Position numbers and translations under genes: made by a program
Source of the DNA: Bacteroidales bacterium
Lineage (GTDB): Bacteria; Bacteroidota; Bacteroidia; Bacteroidales; CAIWKO01
Direction of reading: 5' to 3'
DNA length: 64,000 nucleotides
Assembly: GCA_023228145.1 (NCBI GenBank)
Contig: JALOBU010000003.1
Location: 62,001 to 126,000 of the forward strand
Notes under the pieces: generated by a model
Databases searched by the model: none
Seen by the model: only the letters and a program-made list of their open reading frames with translations
What the model was told of the DNA's origin: nothing
Shown here: positions 58,702 through 64,000 of the stretch, in pieces
Position numbering within the stretch: position 1 is the stretch's first letter
How the letters are laid out: every line of letters starts with the position of its first letter

Positions 58702-61500
58702 TTAGCGCAATAATAGGACAGAACCGCTTTGCTTGTGTTTGCGTTTTGTTATGTCTTTATAGGTTACAACCCATGTGTAAACACCGGATTCTCTGAGGAG
58801 TTTCCCGTTAACTTTTCCATCCCATCCTTTTTCTATGTCGTCCGATTCAAAGACTTTTTTGCCCCACCTGTCAAAAATCAGCATATTGAATGTATTTTCA
58901 AGTATTCCTGTTCCTTTAACAAGAAATACTTCGTTTTCGCCATTGTTGTCAGGGGTAAAGGCATTGGGTGCATAAAAAGTAATACTTTCTCTTATATATA
59001 AATCTCTTTCAGCAGTATCTCGGCAATCGTGTTCTGTTGCTATGTAAAGTACAACGTGGAAATAACCCGTATCAACATAATGGTGAAGTGGGTCTGTTTC
59101 GTTTGAATATTCGCCATCGCCCAGAGCCCAGTAACTCCAATAAGTATTATCTGACAGGTTGTCAAGGAATATCCAGGAATCTAAAATATCATTTCCGCTA
59201 TATACCGGCATAAAATCAGCGTGAGGCTTGTGGTAAACTGTTATCCAATCGTAGTTTGTGACAGAATCCAGGCACCCGTGATTTGAGGTGACATAAATGG
59301 TTACATCATAAATTCCTTCATCTTCATAAATATGAACAGGATATTTTAATGTTGAGGTATCTCCATCACCAAAATTCCACAGATAGGTTTGTCCTGAGTC
59401 GGCTGTGGTTTCATAAAATTGAACGATCAACGGCTCACAACCCTCAAGAGGATCTGCTTCTATATTGATTTCGGGCAAGGGCCATAATTCGATGAGTGTT
59501 GTAGTGTCACTAATATCGCAATTATAAAGGTCTGTTACAACCACAGAATAGGTTCCCGCTGGAAGGTTATTGGCCACAGAATCGCTGCCGCCAAAAGGAT
59601 ACCATGTGTAAACATATCCCGGTGTGCCTCCGGTAACATGAGCGGTGATTTTGCCGTCTGAACCTCCAAAACATGTAACATGTTTGGGTTCAAGCCAGAT
59701 GTATAAAGGTGGGTCAATATTGGTGATGAAAACAGAATCGTAAAAATAACATGGCCCTGAATCGTAAACGGTTACATAATACCATCCGGCAGCTAAATTG
59801 GAGATGGAATTACTGGTGTTGTTTGTTGTGGTCGAGTCTCCTGTTGACCATATATAAGTGTATGGGGGCGTTCCGTTTTCAACAAAAGCAGTTATTACAC
59901 CGTTTGTGTCTCCATAACAAATAATATCATTCGTTATCATTGCGTCCATGGTCATGGGCGGATTAGGAATAATTTGCTCGTCGGGCATGATGGTATCGTA
60001 AATACCCGTCTGATTTGGAGTCCATCCACCCAGTTGCCATGTTTCATCAAACCAGGTAATAGGAATATATCCCAGAGGGAGTGTAATGTTGATTAACGGG
60101 CCTATGTGAATTGTCGGGTCTGTGGGTGGTAAAACAACAGCAGGCGTACAAATTTCCGGAGTGCAAACAGTTTGCCAACAAGTGTCAGGATTTGATTTTT
60201 CAGGGCAGGGCGTAGGAATAAGGATACAATTTTCAGGTATGCAAATATCGGGGAGTATAGGAAAAGATGGCAGATTAATCCAAAATTCAAACGCAGTAAT
60301 ATTAAAATAAAATGCCATACTATCCCATGTGTGGTTGGTAAAATCATTGGTCAGATAATGTTGTATGCCCATATCCCATATCGGGTAGCCGTCGCAGGGG
60401 TATTTAAAGTTAAGGTCGTAGTCAACCTGAATATCTATAACAGCAGAGTTCCCAGAATTCACTAACGCGTCTCCGTTACCAGGGTCGGTAATAGTCCACG
60501 GGACACTTGTAGGGAATGTGAATCTGGTCCATACGGTGGGGCAGAGGGTGAAATCCTGTACCATATGTTCATTTATTCCAAAATTTAATGCAAGTAGGGT
60601 ATAGTCAATTGATATCCCCCCTCCGATATCAAGTGTGCCGCTTAACCATCCGACATAGGGTTGTATGGCTGGAAAAATAGCACATAAAAAATCAATAATG
60701 TCCAGATTCAAATGTAGCCACAGATCGTTACCACTGGCGTATATACATTTATCAGCTCCGAGCCAGTCGTGGGTTTCAACATATGGAATATCAATCCATC
60801 CAGTCAATCCTATGTTCCACCAATCCTCAATGATGATAGGAAGTAAATCGTCATGGCAAATTGTGAAGAAAAATCCGTCCCAACAGGGATAAGCAACTTC
60901 TCCTGTAATGGAATTAAGGTAGAAAATATTAATGGAATCTGTTGGCACTTCAATATCAATGATAGTAAAAGTTACACAACTGAAAATGCAAACAGTTGCC
61001 GATAAGTCAACACCGAAACCGAAAAACAAATCAAGCTGAATAATGCCGGTTGTTGGAAAGTGTGTAGTAAGATCCCATCCTGGTCTGACGGCATATTCTG
61101 TATTAATGGTAATCCATTGACCGGGATTGAAAGTATAATTATCTGGAAATGTAAGGTCAATTGTTACCGGGTATTTTGCGTCAACAGAACCTGATGTAAA
61201 CCCATGAATACCAAATACTGAAGATGCTTCCAGCCACATATCTAAATTAAACTCAGCTCCAAAATCACCTAACCATGTATCAAAAATTTCTCCAAAAGTC
61301 AAATCTTCATCAAAACTGATATCAAACAGGGTTATATCCATGTCAATGGAGAAAGGGTCGCCGTCGGGGCCCCACATGTTTTGATTTTGTGTAACCCAGT
61401 CAACATTGTGTGTTACGGTATGTGTCTGCGAAAACACTTTTTTGTTAATACCGGGTATTAACAATAATAAGTAAAAAACAAGAAGAATATATTTTTTCAT
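58702..61500 (-). CDS. secreted SprB/PKD-repeat protein with T9SS type B sorting domain
   Basis: 932 residues with a signal peptide (about 1-25). Residues about 26-450 form a Trp/Tyr/Asp-rich region of unknown fold. It is followed by a Cys/Pro-rich stretch (CIPENCILIPTPCPEKSNPDTC). SprB-type repeats occupy about 520-680 (ICYGDTNGVITAFVENGTPPYTY and VTCFGGSDGKITAHVTGGTPGYVY). Two PKD domains lie at about 681-835 (YLWNFGDGDTSTLKYPVHIYE). The last about 90 residues, FYAPNAFTPDNNGENEVF ... WDGKVNGKLLRESGVYTWVV, form a gliding-motility-type (type B) sorting domain. A surface adhesin is likely. Starts 16 bp after the upstream 184-residue gene. Confidence 0.9.
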   Translation of the reverse strand: MKKYILLVFYLLLLIPGINKKVFSQTHTVTHNVDWVTQNQNMWGPDGDPFSIDMDITLFDISFDEDLTFGEIFDTWLGDFGAEFNLDMWLEASSVFGIHGFTSGSVDAKYPVTIDLTFPDNYTFNPGQWITINTEYAVRPGWDLTTHFPTTGIIQLDLFFGFGVDLSATVCIFSCVTFTIIDIEVPTDSINIFYLNSITGEVAYPCWDGFFFTICHDDLLPIIIEDWWNIGLTGWIDIPYVETHDWLGADKCIYASGNDLWLHLNLDIIDFLCAIFPAIQPYVGWLSGTLDIGGGISIDYTLLALNFGINEHMVQDFTLCPTVWTRFTFPTSVPWTITDPGNGDALVNSGNSAVIDIQVDYDLNFKYPCDGYPIWDMGIQHYLTNDFTNHTWDSMAFYFNITAFEFWINLPSFPILPDICIPENCILIPTPCPEKSNPDTCWQTVCTPEICTPAVVLPPTDPTIHIGPLINITLPLGYIPITWFDETWQLGGWTPNQTGIYDTIMPDEQIIPNPPMTMDAMITNDIICYGDTNGVITAFVENGTPPYTYIWSTGDSTTTNNTSNSISNLAAGWYYVTVYDSGPCYFYDSVFITNIDPPLYIWLEPKHVTCFGGSDGKITAHVTGGTPGYVYTWYPFGGSDSVANNLPAGTYSVVVTDLYNCDISDTTTLIELWPLPEINIEADPLEGCEPLIVQFYETTADSGQTYLWNFGDGDTSTLKYPVHIYEDEGIYDVTIYVTSNHGCLDSVTNYDWITVYHKPHADFMPVYSGNDILDSWIFLDNLSDNTYWSYWALGDGEYSNETDPLHHYVDTGYFHVVLYIATEHDCRDTAERDLYIRESITFYAPNAFTPDNNGENEVFLVKGTGILENTFNMLIFDRWGKKVFESDDIEKGWDGKVNGKLLRESGVYTWVVTYKDITKRKHKQSGSVLLLR

Positions 61501-61516
61501 ACACTATTAATATCCC

Positions 61517-62071
61517 TTAGTCAAATTTTACAGACAACAAGCTTTCCTTCAAAGGTGCGAATAAAACTTTTCGAGCTACAGCAGGATAGTTTGCGTTAAT
61601 CCATATTGTACGGTTATAGTCACCTGTAAACAGCATCATGCGTTCATATTCCATTTCCTGTTCGCTGTCCTTACTTTTAACCGGAAAACTTACGAGAAAT
61701 ATCACCGCTTCTTTTTGCGCTTTTGTTTTAATATTTTCTTTTGTAATCAATTTCATCTTTTGGGATTCCAGATATTCTTTTGTGAGGCTTTGTGCGACAA
61801 TTGGATAGGGAGTTCCTGAAATTTCCTGAATGGAGATTGAAGAAGCCGCACCTTCATGCATAAACCCGAAAACACCATCGTTTACAAAAGCTTTAAAATA
61901 AGCGGGAGGTACAATCTGGATATTGCTGTTAGGAACAGTTACATAGGCATTAAGAATGGAATCTTTTTGTTCTTGTGTAAATCCCTGAGAATAAAGACAT
62001 TTAGAACTCAGGAGAATAAAAAAGATAATTAATAACGATGTTTTTATAATTTTTTGGGTTATTGTATGCAT
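61517..62071 (-). CDS. exported protein of unknown function upstream of the SprB-repeat gene
   Basis: 184 residues; signal peptide about 1-28 (LLIIFFILLSSKCLYSQ). The mature chain contains IVPPAYFKAFVNDGVFGFMHEGAASSISIQEISGTPYPIVAQSL, IFLVSFPVKSKDSEQEMEYERMMLFTGDYNRTIWINANYPAVARKVL and a C-terminal LSVKFD. The succession of strands and one helix recalls the DcrB/PsbP-like fold, but I am not sure. It lies 16 bp upstream of the type B sorting gene and is probably co-transcribed, so it may help export or anchor that protein. Confidence in the gene is high; function is open. Confidence 0.8.
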   Translation of the reverse strand: MHTITQKIIKTSLLIIFFILLSSKCLYSQGFTQEQKDSILNAYVTVPNSNIQIVPPAYFKAFVNDGVFGFMHEGAASSISIQEISGTPYPIVAQSLTKEYLESQKMKLITKENIKTKAQKEAVIFLVSFPVKSKDSEQEMEYERMMLFTGDYNRTIWINANYPAVARKVLFAPLKESLLSVKFD

Positions 62072-62184
62072 AAATGTTTGATTATATTGCTTAATTTACA
62101 TTATAATTTATGACAATACAGAATTGTAATTAGTTGTATAACGTTAAAAAAATAAGATAAATGGGTGTTTAATAGTTTTATTTT

Positions 62185-63999
62185 TTAATAATATAAAATT
62201 TTATGCTTATATATGGTTTCATTAAGTTTTAATGTTAAGATATAAACACCTTTAGCATGGCCACGGAAATCAATGACACGCTGATTATTAGTTAAAACTA
62301 AATAATTATAATCAAGGGTTTGTCCCTGAGCATTTGTAATTATTATTTCACAATCATTACATATTTCTTTAAAATCAATATATAGCTCGTCACTTGTAGG
62401 GTTAGGATAAATGTTGTAGTAAGAATTATCCTCAGAAGTTCCAATTCCTGTGTTATCAACCACTGTGATTACAATACTGTCAGAAGATTTACATCCGTAA
62501 CTATTTGATACTGTGACGACATACATATGTGCCCCCACTCCGGCTGTTGTTCCGTATATGGTAATTGTTTGAGTTTGTACACCAGTTGACCAGTGATAAG
62601 TACTAAAGCCAGCTCCCGCATCAAGGACAATTGGATCCCCATATAATAAAATAGATTGATCTGTCCCTATATAAACATTTGGCAATGGGTGGACAAAAAG
62701 CTGTACACTATCCGTCGTGTCAGATGGCGGGCAACTGTTTGTTATTTTGCAGCGGTACCAGGCTCCATTTAAATTCATAGCTGCATCGTTGATTTGGTAA
62801 TTTGCAGAAGCAGCGCTTGGCCCCGGGGCGTTTGACCATAACTGTTCACTAGGAAGTTTTCTCTCCCACTGGTAACTGAGGTTTCCTCCTGTTGCAGTTA
62901 CGCTTATAGTTGTATCAGAGTTTACACAAACATGTGTGGATACGGGTTGTGAAGTGATAGCCGGGCTGGAATAAACAGTTAAAGTGACCACGTTGGAAGT
63001 CACAGAAGGTGTACAATCTCCGGATATTGTGCAACGGTATTTGTAACCACTCATTGAGGGTGTAATGCCTGTTATTTGGTATGAATTTGTATTACTTGTG
63101 CCAGATGCTGTATCCCAGGATACTCCGCCATCTGTGCTCTCTTCCCACAAATAAGTAATGTTTGTTCCGCTGGCAATCAGGCTAAATGAAGCATTGAACC
63201 CCTGACAATTACTTTGGTTTGATGGCTGACTCTGGATTGTTGGTAATGCCTTGACAGTTAACACAGCAGAATCTGAAGTTAGAGTCGGAGGGCATGCTCC
63301 GGAAATAACACAATGATATTTATAACCGTTGAGTGCTGTTGGGGTGTTGCTGATCTGATAGGTGGCTTGTGTGGCAGTGGGGCCTGTACAGTTAGCCCAG
63401 GTGTTTCCACCAGCTGTTTGCTGTTGCCACTGATATGTAATATTTGAACCTTCGGCTGTTACCGAAAAACTAGCATACTGCCCCTGACATATTGTAAGAT
63501 CAGATGGGTGTGAATTAAGAACCGGTGCAGTTTTGACATGCAATATAGCATATTGTGATGTAATATTTTGTAAGCAGTTTGATGAAATTATACAATGGTA
63601 ATAATGTTCTATTGTAGTGTGTGTTGCGCTTGGAATAATATACTCAGGGCTGTTTGTTGCGCCGGGAGCAGGCAGCCATGTTGCTCCGTATGTGTAACTG
63701 TACTCCCACGTATATGTAACAGGGTTACTTGATTCAACTTCAACGGTAAACACAGCAGAATCACCTTCGCAAACAGTTATTGTTTGTGGTTGTGATATAA
63801 TATGAGGAGTAATTAATTCATAGGCTCCTATATCAATTCGTCCGCCAAAAATTCTCGTATTGCCACCAAAGTCATAAGCTGGCAAATGTAAGCCTGTTGT
63901 GTCCGTTGTTCCATTGTTATAAAGATGCGAACAACCATCCAGCGACCAGTCAGCATTTATTCCGGAAAACCCGGAACCTACACCACCGGGCAGTTCCAT
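62185..63999 (-). CDS. secreted multi-Ig-like protein with T9SS type A sorting domain (5' truncated)
   Basis: 604 residues are visible and the frame continues past the right edge, so the ATG at 63999 is probably internal. The visible N-terminus, GLHLPAYDFGGNTRIFGGRIDIGAYEL, is the end of a parallel-beta-helix module that I link to choice-of-anchor Q proteins. Then come four Ig-like repeats of about 86 residues, each with SQP or SHP, a Cys-x-G/N strand, YxWE/YQWxx and YxCxIS. A fifth, weaker module (IVLDAGAGFSTYHWSTG) follows. The C-terminal about 75 residues (YYNIYPNPTSDELYI ... IYKHKILYY) form a type A sorting domain. A surface adhesin or glycan-binding role is inferred. Confidence 0.85.
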   Translation of the reverse strand: MELPGGVGSGFSGINADWSLDGCSHLYNNGTTDTTGLHLPAYDFGGNTRIFGGRIDIGAYELITPHIISQPQTITVCEGDSAVFTVEVESSNPVTYTWEYSYTYGATWLPAPGATNSPEYIIPSATHTTIEHYYHCIISSNCLQNITSQYAILHVKTAPVLNSHPSDLTICQGQYASFSVTAEGSNITYQWQQQTAGGNTWANCTGPTATQATYQISNTPTALNGYKYHCVISGACPPTLTSDSAVLTVKALPTIQSQPSNQSNCQGFNASFSLIASGTNITYLWEESTDGGVSWDTASGTSNTNSYQITGITPSMSGYKYRCTISGDCTPSVTSNVVTLTVYSSPAITSQPVSTHVCVNSDTTISVTATGGNLSYQWERKLPSEQLWSNAPGPSAASANYQINDAAMNLNGAWYRCKITNSCPPSDTTDSVQLFVHPLPNVYIGTDQSILLYGDPIVLDAGAGFSTYHWSTGVQTQTITIYGTTAGVGAHMYVVTVSNSYGCKSSDSIVITVVDNTGIGTSEDNSYYNIYPNPTSDELYIDFKEICNDCEIIITNAQGQTLDYNYLVLTNNQRVIDFRGHAKGVYILTLKLNETIYKHKILYY

Positions 64000-64000
64000 A

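Noticed and set aside
1..64000. CRISPR arrays, tRNA or rRNA genes, IS elements
   Set aside because: No regularly spaced repeats, no T-loop-like GGTTCGAATCC with matching arms, no rRNA core sequence and no transposase motif were recognised on either strand.

Overview
The window comes from a member of the Bacteroidota, probably Bacteroidia; I cannot name the genus. The evidence is type IX secretion (T9SS) C-terminal sorting domains of both type A and type B on several secreted proteins, SprB and PKD repeats, a PorV/PorQ-family barrel, a TonB-dependent receptor with a carboxypeptidase-regulatory N-domain, Bacteroidota marker families (DUF3098, DUF2723, DUF3109), and many -7 boxes of the TAnnTTTG type. 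The DNA is AT-rich with short, A-rich leaders and few clear Shine-Dalgarno sites. No rRNA, tRNA, CRISPR array, IS transposase or integrase was recognised.

Layout. 1-2 kb: a truncated flippase-like membrane protein overlapping a GT2 glycosyltransferase. 2-3.7 kb (-): queA-ispD. 3.8-6.2 kb (-): a secreted M1 peptidase and a lipoprotein with a Rieske-like fold. 6.3-19.8 kb (+): a small coiled-coil lipoprotein, a beta-propeller LytS-type sensor kinase, its LytTR regulator, then a TonB receptor, a 1349-residue exported protein and a PorV/PorQ-like barrel. This is the most system-like part of the window. 19.9-25.6 kb: greA, HIT hydrolase, DUF3109, ispE, lptG/F-type permease and an EF-G2-type GTPase. 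25.6-34.2 kb: MORN protein, DUF2723 glycosyltransferase-like protein, methyltransferase, orphan LolD-like ATPase, PduO-type cobalamin adenosyltransferase, DUF2795. 32.3-35.2 kb (-): ftsX-DUF3098-uppP-truB.

35.2-37.1 kb is an accessory island. It holds a BRO-N antirepressor-like gene, flanked by an exact 31-bp direct repeat whose right copy lies just before leuS. It also holds two perfect palindromes, a degenerate HTH-antitoxin fragment and a CTAAC-rich low-complexity tract. leuS itself carries a four-copy heptamer microrepeat and looks mosaic in base composition.

39.9-53.7 kb: small secreted proteins, isoaspartyl peptidase, an internally duplicated T9SS cargo, B12-dependent ribonucleotide reductase, an MsbA-like exporter, a DUF6567-like lipoprotein, and pfkA-priA. 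53.7-54.1 kb is a gene-free stretch with three related hairpins. 54.1-58.6 kb: a lipoprotein, serine hydrolase, MOSC-MogA fusion, HD hydrolase, SSAT-like acetyltransferase and an acidic-tailed protein. 58.7-64 kb (-): a cluster of secreted surface proteins, the last cut by the window edge.

Connected functions: IspD and IspE belong to the MEP isoprenoid pathway and UppP recycles the undecaprenyl carrier. PduO makes the adenosylcobalamin that NrdJ needs. At least four proteins carry recognisable T9SS sorting domains.
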